Translations under genes and position numbers: made by a program
The notes under the pieces: model-generated
What the model was told of the DNA's origin: nothing
The model's input: only the letters and a program-made list of their open reading frames with translations
The model's database searches: none
Source: Streptomyces sp. NBC_01116
GTDB taxonomy: Bacteria; Actinomycetota; Actinomycetes; Streptomycetales; Streptomycetaceae
Direction of reading: 5' to 3'
DNA: 64,000 bases
NCBI RefSeq assembly: GCF_041435495.1
Contig: NZ_CP108644.1
Span: forward strand, 3,891,501-3,955,500
Shown here: in pieces, positions 33,426-41,479 of the stretch
Layout: each line of letters starts with the position of its first letter
Numbering within the stretch: position 1 is the stretch's first letter

Positions 33426-33509
33426 ATGACGTACGAAGCAGTGCCGCATACTCCCCCGGGTCCGACCCGGGAGTGCCCCTCTCGCAGGGAACGAGGAGGA
33501 CCGACGTAA
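33426..33509 (+). CDS. uORF1 upstream of glnR (27 codons)
   Basis: Small ORF starting MTYEAVPHTPPGPT and ending RERGGPT-TAA. It has no clear ribosome site. Its stop overlaps the ATG of the next small ORF (TAATG at 33507-33511). A hairpin with arms ACTCCCCCGGGT (33450-33461) and ACCCGGGAGT (33465-33474) lies inside it. Reality depends on whether the glnR mRNA begins upstream of it, which cannot be seen from sequence. Confidence 0.35.
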   Translation: MTYEAVPHTPPGPTRECPSRRERGGPT

Positions 33510-33565
33510 TGGGCGAGCGAACCGTGCAACACGATCGACCGAACCAGGCAGGTGGCCGGCGATGA
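33509..33565 (+). CDS. uORF2 translationally coupled to glnR (18 residues)
   Basis: Small ORF MGERTVQHDRPNQAGGRR. It has a strong ribosome site, GAGGAGGA (33493-33500), 8 nt before its ATG, which is better than the site of glnR itself. Its TGA (33563-33565) overlaps the glnR ATG (33562-33564) as ATGA. A ribosome finishing this ORF would be placed directly on the glnR start, so it probably sets glnR translation. Confidence 0.6.
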   Translation: MGERTVQHDRPNQAGGRR

Positions 33566-34380
33566 GTTCACTGCTGCTTCTGACGAACGCACTCCAGCCG
33601 TCGACGGAGGTGCTCCCCGCCCTCGGGCTTCTGCTCCACAGCGTGCGGGTGGCCCCCGCCGAGGGCCCGGCCCTCGTGGACACCCCGGGCGCCGACGTGA
33701 TCCTCGTCGACGGGCGGCGCGACCTTCCGCAGGTCCGCTCGCTCTGTCAGCTGCTGCGGTCCACGGGGCTGGGCTGTCCGCTGATCCTCGTCGTCACCGA
33801 GGGCGGTCTCGCGGCCGTCACCGCCGACTGGGGCATCGACGACGTGCTGCTGGACACGGCGGGACCGGCCGAGGTCGAGGCCCGGCTGCGGCTGGCCATG
33901 GGCCGCCGGCAGATCACCTCCGACGACTCCCCGATGGAGATCCGCAACGGTGATCTCTCCGTCGACGAGGCGACGTACAGCGCGAAGCTCAAGGGGCGGG
34001 TCCTGGACCTGACCTTCAAGGAATTCGAACTGCTGAAGTACCTCGCCCAGCACCCGGGCCGGGTCTTCACCCGCGCCCAGCTCCTCCAGGAGGTCTGGGG
34101 CTACGACTACTTCGGCGGTACGCGGACGGTCGACGTCCACGTGCGGCGGCTGCGCGCCAAGCTCGGCCCCGAGCACGAGTCGCTGATCGGCACCGTGCGC
34201 AACGTCGGCTACCGCTTCGTCACGCCGGAGAAGGTCGAGCGCGCGGCGGAGGAGGCGAAGGACCGGGCCGCCGCCCAGCGGCAGCACCAGTCGAGGGAAA
34301 CCGGAGCCCACACCCGTTCGGAGCAGTCCCCGGCCGCCGGGGTGACGGAAGAAGCCCCGGTAGAGGCTGCCAAGAGGTAG
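33562..34380 (+). CDS. glnR: GlnR, global nitrogen regulator
   Basis: 272-residue OmpR/PhoB-family DNA-binding protein controlling glutamine synthetase, ammonium transport and nitrogen assimilation genes. The N-terminal receiver (MSSLLLLTNALQPSTEVLPALGLLLHS; DVILVDGRRDLPQ) lacks the usual charged phosphorylation pocket, a known trait of GlnR, which works as a constitutive dimer. The winged helix (about residues 125-225) reads LDLTFKEFELLKYLAQHPGRVFTRAQLLQEVWGYDYFGGTRTVDVHVRRLRAKLG. The tail after 230 is a charged Ala/Glu/Gln-rich extension. Translation is probably coupled to uORF2. Confidence 0.95.
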   Translation: MSSLLLLTNALQPSTEVLPALGLLLHSVRVAPAEGPALVDTPGADVILVDGRRDLPQVRSLCQLLRSTGLGCPLILVVTEGGLAAVTADWGIDDVLLDTAGPAEVEARLRLAMGRRQITSDDSPMEIRNGDLSVDEATYSAKLKGRVLDLTFKEFELLKYLAQHPGRVFTRAQLLQEVWGYDYFGGTRTVDVHVRRLRAKLGPEHESLIGTVRNVGYRFVTPEKVERAAEEAKDRAAAQRQHQSRETGAHTRSEQSPAAGVTEEAPVEAAKR

Positions 34381-34391
34381 GTCCATCCGCG

Positions 34392-34397
34392 TAGACT
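34392..34397 (+). promoter_or_regulatory. leaderless -10 hexamer of the LacI gene
   Basis: TAGACT is 7 nt before the GTG at 34405, inside the short gap after glnR. There is no ribosome site, so the LacI-family gene is probably transcribed on its own from this promoter as a leaderless mRNA. Confidence 0.6.
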
Positions 34398-34404
34398 GCG
34401 GCGC

Positions 34405-35445
34405 GTGGCCAAGGTGACGCGGGACGATGTGGCGAGACTGGCGGGGACGTCGACCGCGGTCGTCAGCTACGTCATCAACAACGGACCCCGGCCGGTCGCC
34501 CCGGCCACGCGCGAGCGGGTGCTCGCCGCGATCAAGCAGTTGGGCTACCGGCCCGACCGGGTCGCCCAGGCCATGGCCTCGCGCCGCACGGACCTCATAG
34601 GAATGATCGTCCCGGACGCCCGGCAGCCGTTCTTCGCGGAGATGGCGCACGCGGTCGAACAGGCCGCCGCCGAGCGCGGGAAAATGGTGCTCGTCGGCAA
34701 TTCCGACTACCGCGACGAGCGCGAGGTCCACTATCTGCGGGCCTTCCTCGGTATGCGCGTCTCCGGGCTGATCCTGGTCAGCCAGGGTCCCAGCGAGCGC
34801 GCCGCCGCCGAGATCGAGGCCTGGGACGCCCGGGTCGTCCTGCTGCACGAGCGCCCCGAGGCGATCGACGACGTCGCCGTCGTCACCGACGACGTGGGCG
34901 GCGCCCAGCTCGCCACCCGGCATCTGCTGGAGCACGGCAACGCGTACGTGGCCTGCCTCGGCGGCACGGAGGAGACCCCGTCGGTCGGCGACCCGGTCGC
35001 CGACCACGTCGAGGGCTGGCGGCGGGCGATGCACGAGTCGGGCCGCTCCACGGAGGGCCGGCTCTTCCAGGCCCCGTACAACCGCTACGACGCCTATCAG
35101 GTGGCCCTCGGGCTGCTGGCGGGCCCGGACCGGCCCCCGGCGATCTTCTGCGCCACGGACGACCAGGCCTTCGGCGTGCTGCGGGCCGCCCGTGAGCTGC
35201 GCATCGACGTGCCGGGCGAGCTGGCGGTGGCGGGCTTCGACGACGTGAAGGAGGCCGGCCTCACCGATCCGCCGCTGACCACGGTCCACTCCGACCGGCC
35301 GGCGATGGCGCGGGCGGCGGTGGACCTGGTGCTGGACGACTCGCTGCGGGTCTCGGGGTCGCGGCGCGAGCGGCTGAAGCAGTTCCCCTCCGCGCTGGTG
35401 GTCCGTCGCTCGTGCGGCTGCGGGGAGCCTCCCGCGTCCGCCTGA
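34405..35445 (+). CDS. LacI-family transcriptional regulator
   Basis: 346-residue repressor. The N-terminal HTH is VTRDDVARLAGTSTAVVSYVINNGPRPVAPATRERVLAAIKQLGYRPDRVA, with a classical LacI hinge; the periplasmic-binding-like sugar domain follows (LIGMIVPDARQPFFAEMAHAVEQAAAERG through GFDDVKEAGLTDPPLTTV). The C-terminus carries a cysteine pair, SCGCG. The effector is unknown. The likely targets are not adjacent sugar genes; downstream is an HtrA-like protease. The GTG start is set by the leaderless promoter. Confidence 0.9.
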   Translation: MAKVTRDDVARLAGTSTAVVSYVINNGPRPVAPATRERVLAAIKQLGYRPDRVAQAMASRRTDLIGMIVPDARQPFFAEMAHAVEQAAAERGKMVLVGNSDYRDEREVHYLRAFLGMRVSGLILVSQGPSERAAAEIEAWDARVVLLHERPEAIDDVAVVTDDVGGAQLATRHLLEHGNAYVACLGGTEETPSVGDPVADHVEGWRRAMHESGRSTEGRLFQAPYNRYDAYQVALGLLAGPDRPPAIFCATDDQAFGVLRAARELRIDVPGELAVAGFDDVKEAGLTDPPLTTVHSDRPAMARAAVDLVLDDSLRVSGSRRERLKQFPSALVVRRSCGCGEPPASA

Positions 35446-35454
35446 CCGCCCACG

Positions 35455-35512
35455 CCCCGGGCCTTCGGGCCTTCGGGCCTTCGTCGGGCCTTCGGACCTT
35501 TGGGCCTTTACA
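35455..35512. repeat. GGGCCTTC short tandem repeat
   Basis: Six imperfect copies of GGGCCTTCG (with GGACCTTTG and GGGCCTTTA variants at the end) between the LacI stop and the protease gene. It may form alternative hairpins; there is no sign of coding. Confidence 0.7.
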
Positions 35513-35589
35513 GCGGGCATACGCGGTTCTTCCGGGCTTCTCAGGACGTACTCAGGCCGTTCTCATGTTCGCTGACCAGCCTGGTGGAC

Positions 35590-36693
35590 ATGACGGAGAA
35601 CCTTCGCCCGAGCGGCGCGCACTCGACGGACCAGGACCCGACCGCGTACCCGTACGCCCCCTCCTACGGCACGGCGCAGACCGGTGCGGCGCAGACCGGT
35701 GCGGCGCAGACCGGTGCGGCGCAGACCGGTGCGGCGCAGACCGGTGCGGCCGGCGGCTACCCGCCGCCGCCCGCGTACGCCCCCACCACCAGGCGCAGGG
35801 CCAAGCGGCCCATCGCGCTGCTGGCGGCGGTGGCGCTCGCCGCGGGTGTGGTCGGCGGCGGCACCGCCACCCTCGTCGGCCGGCTGAACGGCGGTGACCC
35901 CGCCGCCACCGGCTCCGGCGGCGCGGTCAACGGCACCACCGTCTCGCAGAGCAGCAAGGGCACCGTCTCGGGCGTCGCGGAGGCGGTCTCGCCCGCGATC
36001 GTGGAGATCGGCGCGGCCTCGTCGGCGGGCAATTCCACCGGGTCGGGCGTGGTGATCACCGAGGACGGCGAGATCGTCACCAACAACCACGTCATCTCGG
36101 GCGCGCAGCAGATCCAGGTCACGCTCTCCACCGGCAGGACCTATACGGCCGACGTCGTGGGCACCGACCCCGACAAGGACCTCGCGCTCATCAAGCTCCG
36201 GGGCGCGAGCGGTCTGAAGACGGCCACGCTCGGCGACTCCTCGCAGGTCAAGGTCGGTGACCAGGTCGTGGCGATCGGCTCGCCCGAGGGCCTGACCGGC
36301 ACCGTCACCAGCGGCATCGTCTCCGCGCTCGACCGGGACGTCACCGTCGCCAAGGACGACTCCGGCGGCTCGGGCCAGGGCCAGGGCCGCCAGGGTGGCG
36401 GCCAGCAGTGGCCGTTCGAGTTCGGGGGGCAGCAGTTCAACGGCGACACGGGCGAGGAGACCACCACGTACAAGGCGCTCCAGACCGACGCGTCGCTCAA
36501 CCCCGGCAACTCCGGTGGCGCGCTGATCAACATGGACGGCGAGATCATCGGCATCAACTCCGCGATGTACGCGCCGAGTTCCTCGGCAGGGGGCAGCGGT
36601 TCGACGGCGGGCAGCGTGGGCCTCGGCTTCGCGATCCCGGTGGACACCCTCAAGGCCGACCTGGACACCCTGCGCGCGGGTGACGGTTCCTGA
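35590..36693 (+). CDS. HtrA-like serine protease lacking a PDZ domain
   Basis: 367-residue membrane-anchored protease. The cytoplasmic start is a Pro/Tyr/Gln-rich region with five AQTGA repeats, then one transmembrane helix (PIALLAAVALAAGVVGGGTATLV, about residues 74-96). The trypsin-like domain has catalytic His in IVTNNHVISG, Asp in DPDKDLALIKL and Ser in LNPGNSGGAL. A Gly/Gln-rich insertion (GGSGQGQGRQGGGQQ) lies before the Ser. The protein ends soon after the protease domain (FAIPVDTLKADLDTLRAGDGS), so the usual PDZ domain is absent. It precedes a two-component pair and probably acts outside the membrane. Confidence 0.9.
   Translation: MTENLRPSGAHSTDQDPTAYPYAPSYGTAQTGAAQTGAAQTGAAQTGAAQTGAAGGYPPPPAYAPTTRRRAKRPIALLAAVALAAGVVGGGTATLVGRLNGGDPAATGSGGAVNGTTVSQSSKGTVSGVAEAVSPAIVEIGAASSAGNSTGSGVVITEDGEIVTNNHVISGAQQIQVTLSTGRTYTADVVGTDPDKDLALIKLRGASGLKTATLGDSSQVKVGDQVVAIGSPEGLTGTVTSGIVSALDRDVTVAKDDSGGSGQGQGRQGGGQQWPFEFGGQQFNGDTGEETTTYKALQTDASLNPGNSGGALINMDGEIIGINSAMYAPSSSAGGSGSTAGSVGLGFAIPVDTLKADLDTLRAGDGS
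35676..35750 (+). repeat. 15-bp coding tandem repeat, five copies
   Basis: Five exact 15-bp units, GCAGACCGGTGCGGC, start at 35676, 35691, 35706, 35721 and 35736. They encode AQTGA in the cytoplasmic N-terminus of the HtrA-like protease. Perfect identity suggests recent expansion or active homogenisation. Confidence 0.92.
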
Positions 36694-36795
36694 TCCCGCA
36701 CGAGCACCCGCAGCACCCGCAGCACCCCGCGGCGCCCCGCCCGTGCAAGGCTGAGCATGCCCCCGTCGGCCGGAACGAGAAGAGGACCAGCAGCG

Positions 36796-37530
36796 ATGAG
36801 CCCCGCCGAAGACGATCCCCAGCGCATCCTGATCGTCGACGACGAGCCGGCCGTGCGCGAGGCGCTCCAGCGCAGCCTCGCCTTCGAGGGATACGGGACC
36901 CAGGTCGCGGTCGACGGGTACGACGCCCTGGCGGTGGCCGAGGCCTACGCCCCCGACCTCATCGTCCTGGACATCCAGATGCCCCGGATGGACGGCCTCA
37001 CCGCCGCCCGCCGCATCCGGGCCACCGGCTCGACCACGCCCATCCTCATGCTCACCGCCCGCGACACCGTCGGCGACCGGGTCACCGGCCTCGACGCCGG
37101 GGCGGACGACTACCTGGTCAAGCCGTTCGAGCTGGACGAGCTGTTCGCCCGCATCCGGGCCCTGCTGCGCCGCAGCTCCTACGCCTCCGCGGCCGGCACG
37201 GACGCCCCCGACGACGACGTCCTCTCCTTCGCCGACCTGCGGATGGACCTGGCCACCCGTGAGGTCACCCGGGGCGGCCGGCGGGTCGAGCTGACCCGCA
37301 CCGAGTTCACGCTGCTGGAGATGTTCCTGTCGCACCCGCGCCAGGTGCTGACCCGGGAGCAGATCCTCAAGGCCGTCTGGGGCTTCGACTTCGAGCCGAG
37401 CTCCAACTCCCTGGACGTGTACGTGATGTATCTGCGCCGCAAGACGGAGGCGGGCGGCGAACCGCGCCTCGTCCACACCGTGCGCGGGGTGGGCTACGCG
37501 CTGCGCACGGGTGGGAGCGGGGAGGCGTGA
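36796..37530 (+). CDS. OmpR-family response regulator
   Basis: 244-residue two-component regulator. The receiver has ILIVDDEPAVREALQRSL (acidic pocket), phospho-acceptor Asp in LIVLDIQMPRMDGL, Thr in LMLTARD, and Lys in YLVKPFELDEL. The winged-helix domain reads LTRTEFTLLEMFLSHPRQVLTREQILKAVWGFDFEPSSNSLDVYVMYLRRK. It resembles the MprA/CutR group. The ATG at 36796 has a GAGGA-like site; an upstream ATG at 36757 would add a non-conserved segment. The stop overlaps the kinase GTG by 4 bp (GTGA), indicating coupling. Confidence 0.93.
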   Translation: MSPAEDDPQRILIVDDEPAVREALQRSLAFEGYGTQVAVDGYDALAVAEAYAPDLIVLDIQMPRMDGLTAARRIRATGSTTPILMLTARDTVGDRVTGLDAGADDYLVKPFELDELFARIRALLRRSSYASAAGTDAPDDDVLSFADLRMDLATREVTRGGRRVELTRTEFTLLEMFLSHPRQVLTREQILKAVWGFDFEPSSNSLDVYVMYLRRKTEAGGEPRLVHTVRGVGYALRTGGSGEA

Positions 37531-38975
37531 GCACGGCACGGCCCCCCGCGGGCGCGGCCGGGCCCACCGCGAACCGGTTCGTGCGCCGCTTCCGCGCGCT
37601 GCCGCTGCGCTCCCGGCTCGCGATGCTGGTCGCGACGGCGGTGGCGGTGGCGGTCGCCGCGGTGGCCGCCGCCTGCTGGCTGACCACCCGGGACCGGCTG
37701 ACCGAGCAGCTCGACACGACGCTGTCCCAGGTGCGGCCGGACGGGGACGCGATCGGGCTGCTGGCCACGTCCTGCACGAGGGGGCTGGCCGGGGACTTCC
37801 AGATCGTGGGCCCGTACACGATCCAGCTGGTGCCGGCCGTGGGCGAGAAGCCGTGCACGGTGCCCGGCAAGTCCGCCATCCCGATCGAGCCGGCCGACCG
37901 GGCCGTCGCCGCCGGGCTGCGCGACGACGCCACGCACACCGCGACGGCCGAGGACGGCACGCGGATGCGGGTCTACACCTCGCCCGCGGGACAGGGCCGG
38001 CCCGGCGTCGCCGTCTCCGTCGCCGTCTCCATGAAGCAGGTCACCGACCCGCTCAACCAGCTCGCCTGGGTGCTGCTCGTCGTCTCCGGCATCGGCGTCC
38101 TCGGCGCGGGCGCGGCCGGGCTGTGGATCGCGCGGGCCGGGCTCCGGCCGGTCGACGAGCTGGCCGAGACCGTCGAGCACGTGGCGCGCACCGAGGACCT
38201 GAACGTGCGCATCCCGGTGGCGGGCGAGGACGAGATCGCCCGGCTGTCCAGCTCGTTCAACTCGATGACGGCCCAGCTCGCCTCCTCCCGCGACCGCCAG
38301 GCCCAGCTGATCGCGGACGCGGGCCACGAGCTGCGCACCCCGCTGACCTCGCTCCGGACGAACGTGGAGCTGCTGGCCCGCAGCGACGAGACGGGCCGGA
38401 TGATCCCGCCGGAGGACCGCAAGGCGCTGATGGCCTCGGTGAAGGCCCAGATGACGGAGCTGGCCGCGCTGATCGGCGACCTCCAGGAACTGGCCCGCCC
38501 CGACGCGGCCGAGCCCGGCCCGCTCCAGGTGGTGGCCCTGCACGAGATCACCCGCACCGCCCTGCGCCGCGCCCGGCTGCGCGGCCCGGAGCTGACGGTC
38601 ACCGAGGACCTGGCCCCCTGGTACGTACGGGCGGAACCGGCCGCCCTGGAGCGGGCGATCGTCAACGTCCTGGACAACGCGGTGAAGTTCAGCCCGCCGC
38701 GCGGCACGATCGACGTGCGGCTGCACCGGGGCGAGCTGACGGTCCGGGACCGGGGCCCCGGCATCCCCGCCGAGGATCTCCCGCACGTCTTCGAACGCTT
38801 CTGGCGCTCCCCGACCGCCCGCCAGCTCCCCGGCTCGGGCCTGGGCCTGTCCATCGTGGCCCGTACGGTGCACCAGGCGGGCGGCACGATCGCCCTGCGC
38901 CCGGCCCCGGACGGCCCCGGCACCGTGGCGGCGCTCACGCTGCCGGGGGCGCCGACGCCGCCGCCGGGGATGTGA
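37527..38975 (+). CDS. sensor histidine kinase
   Basis: 482-residue membrane kinase, partner of the preceding regulator. TM1 lies at about residues 30-53 (LAMLVATAVAVAVAAVAAACWL), an extracytoplasmic sensor follows with two Cys (SCTRG, KPCTVPG) that may form a disulfide, TM2 at about 180-202, then HAMP, the phospho-acceptor His in DAGHELRTPLTSLR, and the ATPase boxes NVLDNAVKFS (N), DRGPGIP (G1) and GSGLGLSIV (G2). The neighbouring membrane protease suggests envelope-stress sensing, by inference. Confidence 0.93.
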   Translation: MSTARPPAGAAGPTANRFVRRFRALPLRSRLAMLVATAVAVAVAAVAAACWLTTRDRLTEQLDTTLSQVRPDGDAIGLLATSCTRGLAGDFQIVGPYTIQLVPAVGEKPCTVPGKSAIPIEPADRAVAAGLRDDATHTATAEDGTRMRVYTSPAGQGRPGVAVSVAVSMKQVTDPLNQLAWVLLVVSGIGVLGAGAAGLWIARAGLRPVDELAETVEHVARTEDLNVRIPVAGEDEIARLSSSFNSMTAQLASSRDRQAQLIADAGHELRTPLTSLRTNVELLARSDETGRMIPPEDRKALMASVKAQMTELAALIGDLQELARPDAAEPGPLQVVALHEITRTALRRARLRGPELTVTEDLAPWYVRAEPAALERAIVNVLDNAVKFSPPRGTIDVRLHRGELTVRDRGPGIPAEDLPHVFERFWRSPTARQLPGSGLGLSIVARTVHQAGGTIALRPAPDGPGTVAALTLPGAPTPPPGM

Positions 38976-38993
38976 TTCCGGGCCGCCCTCCCC

Positions 38994-39965
38994 TCAGCCC
39001 GTCGGGTTGTGCCGGATCAGCGACTCGACCAGCCCGGACCGCTGGTTCGGGTAGTCGAGCGGGACGATGCCGAGCCCCGTCCACCCGGCGGTCTCCGCGC
39101 GCTCCAGGAAGGAGTGCACCTGCGGGTTGAGGCGGTCGGCGTTCCAGCGGGGCGGCATCAGGGCGGCGGTCGAGACGTAGTTCATGAAGAACTTGCCCGG
39201 CTGCTGGGCCGCCCTGCGGAACTGCGCCTCGATCTTCGGGTACTTGGCGAACGGCTCCGCCATGTAGTCGTCCTGGATGTCGAAGAGCGCCTGGTCCCCG
39301 TACCGCACCCCGGGCAGCCCTCCGTTGTCCGCGAGCAGCACCACCTTGCCCCGGGCCGCGCCGAGGTCGGGGAGGGTGGCGTCGAGGCGGAACAGCGACC
39401 GCCAGCCGCGCACGTCCAGGTAGTCGTCGAAGACCGCCCGGAACGCGGCGTCGCTCGCGGAGGAGTGCTCCTGCTTGACCCGCATCAGCACGGTCTCGGT
39501 CGGGCGGGTGGCCAGGAAGTCCCGGCAGGCGATGAGGACGTCGCCGAACATCATGTTCTGGAACGAGGCCCCGTGGTGGATCGCGAACGAGCCGTCGATG
39601 AGCCGGCACCGTACGTCGAGGAAGCGGATGCCGCTCGTCAACTGCTGGGCGATCGTGGTGTTCTGGCACTCCGACCAGGGGCCGCCGAACCGGGCGCCCG
39701 AGTCGTGCGTGCCGGGGATCGTGAGCCGCCGGAGCGCGGTGCCGTCGGGCAGGGCGGCCATCCAGTCCTGCGTCCCCCGGACCGCCCGGCCGCCCTCCCG
39801 CGTGGCGGCGACGGCGGGCGCCGCGCCGACGATCGCGGTGGCGGAGACGGCGAGGGCGCCGGCCAGGAAGCCTCTGCGGGAGGGCCGGGAGAGCCCGGAC
39901 GGCAGGGAGGTCCGGGAAGGCCGGGAGAGGGGCTCGGGCGTGGGCGCGGGGCGGGGGCCGGTCAT
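38994..39965 (-). CDS. secreted phosphatidylinositol-specific phospholipase C
   Basis: 323-residue exported enzyme. A twin-arginine signal, RRGFLAGALAVSATAIVG, at about residues 29-46 targets it to the Tat route. The PI-PLC X-box has LTIPGTHDSGARFG (first catalytic His) and SFAIHHGASFQ (second His region), with LADNGGLPG and FFMNYVSTAALMPPRWNADRLNP later. It should cleave phosphatidylinositol to diacylglycerol and inositol 1,2-cyclic phosphate. ATG 39965 follows TTGGAGG with 8-nt spacing. Convergent with the histidine kinase gene. Confidence 0.9.
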   Translation of the reverse strand: MTGPRPAPTPEPLSRPSRTSLPSGLSRPSRRGFLAGALAVSATAIVGAAPAVAATREGGRAVRGTQDWMAALPDGTALRRLTIPGTHDSGARFGGPWSECQNTTIAQQLTSGIRFLDVRCRLIDGSFAIHHGASFQNMMFGDVLIACRDFLATRPTETVLMRVKQEHSSASDAAFRAVFDDYLDVRGWRSLFRLDATLPDLGAARGKVVLLADNGGLPGVRYGDQALFDIQDDYMAEPFAKYPKIEAQFRRAAQQPGKFFMNYVSTAALMPPRWNADRLNPQVHSFLERAETAGWTGLGIVPLDYPNQRSGLVESLIRHNPTG

Positions 39966-40081
39966 ACGGGTTGCCTCCAAGGACCGTGGGGGGAGGGGGT
40001 GTCTGGCCCCCTGGCCCTTGGATTCTGACGGGCGCACGTCACCTCTGGAAGAGGGCGGCCACCCCCGCCCCCGATCCGGGT

Positions 40082-40290
40082 CCGGCCCGCGTGCCGATAC
40101 GCCCCGGTTCGGCCCGCGTGCCGGTACGTCCCGGTTCGGCCCGCGTGCCGGTACGTCCCGGTTCAGCCCGCGTGCCGGTACGTCCCGGTTCAGCCCGCGT
40201 GCCGGTACGTCCCGGTTCAGCCCGCGTGCCGGTACGTCCCGGTTCAGCCCGCGTGCTGGTACGTCCCGGTTCAGCCCGCGTGCTGGTACG
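40082..40290 (-). repeat. 27-bp tandem repeat spanning the OYE stop codon
   Basis: Eight copies at exact 27-bp spacing (unit anchor CCCGCGTGC at 40086, 40113, 40140, 40167, 40194, 40221, 40248 and 40275). On the minus strand each unit reads, in the gene's frame, Y-Q/R-H-A-G-stop-T-G-T. The last copy is the final YQHAG-TGA of the reductase gene. Five copies keep the TGA; the three farthest have changed it (CGA in two). The rest of the 39966-40270 gap is the PI-PLC promoter side. Confidence 0.93.
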
Positions 40291-41347
40291 AGGGGTAGGT
40301 GACGTATCCCGTGTCACCCCCCTGGAAGTACGTCGCCTCGTCCTCCGGAGCGATCGGCAGCCCGGCGCGCATCCGCTCGACCAGGTCCGGATTGGCGATG
40401 AAGGCCCGGCCGAAGCTGATGAGATCGGCGCCCAGCCCGAGCCAGCGGTCCGCGTCCGCACGCCCCGCGCGCTCGGCCCCCATCGGCAGAACCGGGTTCA
40501 TGATCAGCGTGCCGGGCCACGCACGGCGCAGGGCGACCAGCACGTCCTCGTCCGCCGTCGCCTCCAGGTGCACGTAGGCCGGCTCCAGCCGCGCCAACTC
40601 CCGGAGCAGCAGGGCGTAGAGCTCGGGTACGTCCCGCTCCTCGACGCCCCAGAAGGTCCCGCCGGGCGAGAGCCGGATGCCGGTCCTGGCCGCGCCCACG
40701 GCGTCGACGGTCGCCGCCGTCGCGTCCACGGCGAACCGCACCCGGTTGGCGAGGGACCCGCCGTACCGGTCGGTGCGGAGGTTGGCGTTCGAGGAGAGGA
40801 ACTGGGAGATCAAGTAGCCGTTGGCGCCGTGCAGTTCCACCCCGTCGAACCCGGCGTCGACGGCCCGGCGGGCAGCCGACGCGTAGGACTCGGCGTGCTC
40901 GGGCACCTCGGCCGTCTCCAGCGCGCGCGGCACCGGCACGGGCTGCGGGCCCGTCGGGGTGAACACCTCGCCGACCGCGGCGACGGCGGAGGGCCCGACC
41001 GGCCGCAGCCCGGTGGTGTCCGGGTGCGAGACCCGGCCGCCGTGCATGATCTGGGCGAAGATCCGGCCGCCGTTGGCGTGCACCGCGCCGGTCACCTGCC
41101 GCCACGAGGCGACCTGTGCGTCGGTGTGCAGTCCCGGCGTACCAGGATTGGACTGCCCGACCAGGCTCGGCTGCACGCCCTCGCTCACGATGAGCCCGGC
41201 TGAGGCCCGCTGGGCGTAGTAGGTGGCCATCGACGGTGTCGCCAGCCCTCCGGAGGCCGCCCGGACGCGGGACATCGGCGCCATCACCACCCGGTTGGGC
41301 AGCCGCAGATCACCGAGGCGGTAACGGTCGAAAAGGTTCTGGCTCAC
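40271..41347 (-). CDS. Old Yellow Enzyme-family FMN ene-reductase
   Basis: 358-residue flavoenzyme of the alkene reductase group: LPNRVVMAPMSRVRA, FAQIMHGGRVSHP, DGVELHGANGYLISQFLSSNANLRTDRYGG and the phosphate-binding ISFGRAFIANPDLVERM. The HGAN motif gives the substrate-binding His/Asn pair. NAD(P)H-dependent reduction of electron-poor alkenes is expected. GTG 41347 has AGGGGA with 7-nt spacing, better placed than the upstream ATG at 41368. The final codons belong to the 27-bp repeat. Divergent from a MerR regulator that probably activates it. Confidence 0.9.
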   Translation of the reverse strand: MSQNLFDRYRLGDLRLPNRVVMAPMSRVRAASGGLATPSMATYYAQRASAGLIVSEGVQPSLVGQSNPGTPGLHTDAQVASWRQVTGAVHANGGRIFAQIMHGGRVSHPDTTGLRPVGPSAVAAVGEVFTPTGPQPVPVPRALETAEVPEHAESYASAARRAVDAGFDGVELHGANGYLISQFLSSNANLRTDRYGGSLANRVRFAVDATAATVDAVGAARTGIRLSPGGTFWGVEERDVPELYALLLRELARLEPAYVHLEATADEDVLVALRRAWPGTLIMNPVLPMGAERAGRADADRWLGLGADLISFGRAFIANPDLVERMRAGLPIAPEDEATYFQGGDTGYVTYPSYQHAG

Positions 41348-41403
41348 AGCACGATCCCCTGACTCCATCAGCTCCGCAGCACCCGTGAACCGGGCACGGC
41401 GCT

Positions 41404-41435
41404 ACGCTAAAACCTGACATCAATGTGAGGGGCAA
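41404..41435 (-). promoter_or_regulatory. MerR-type promoter/operator of the OYE gene
   Basis: On the minus strand: -35 TTGCCC (41430-41435) and -10 TAGCGT (41404-41409) are 20 bp apart. The spacer carries the near-perfect palindrome CCTCACATTGATGTCAGG (41413-41430). A 19-20-bp spacer filled by a dyad is the hallmark of MerR-activated promoters. Confidence 0.72.
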
Positions 41436-41479
41436 GCCCGTGCGGCGACCCTCTCGGCGGGGGGCGGAGGGGCCACACC

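Noticed and set aside
40082..40290. CRISPR-like array
   Set aside because: The 27-bp units are directly adjacent with no unique spacers, and no cas gene is present; it is a simple tandem repeat derived from a coding end.
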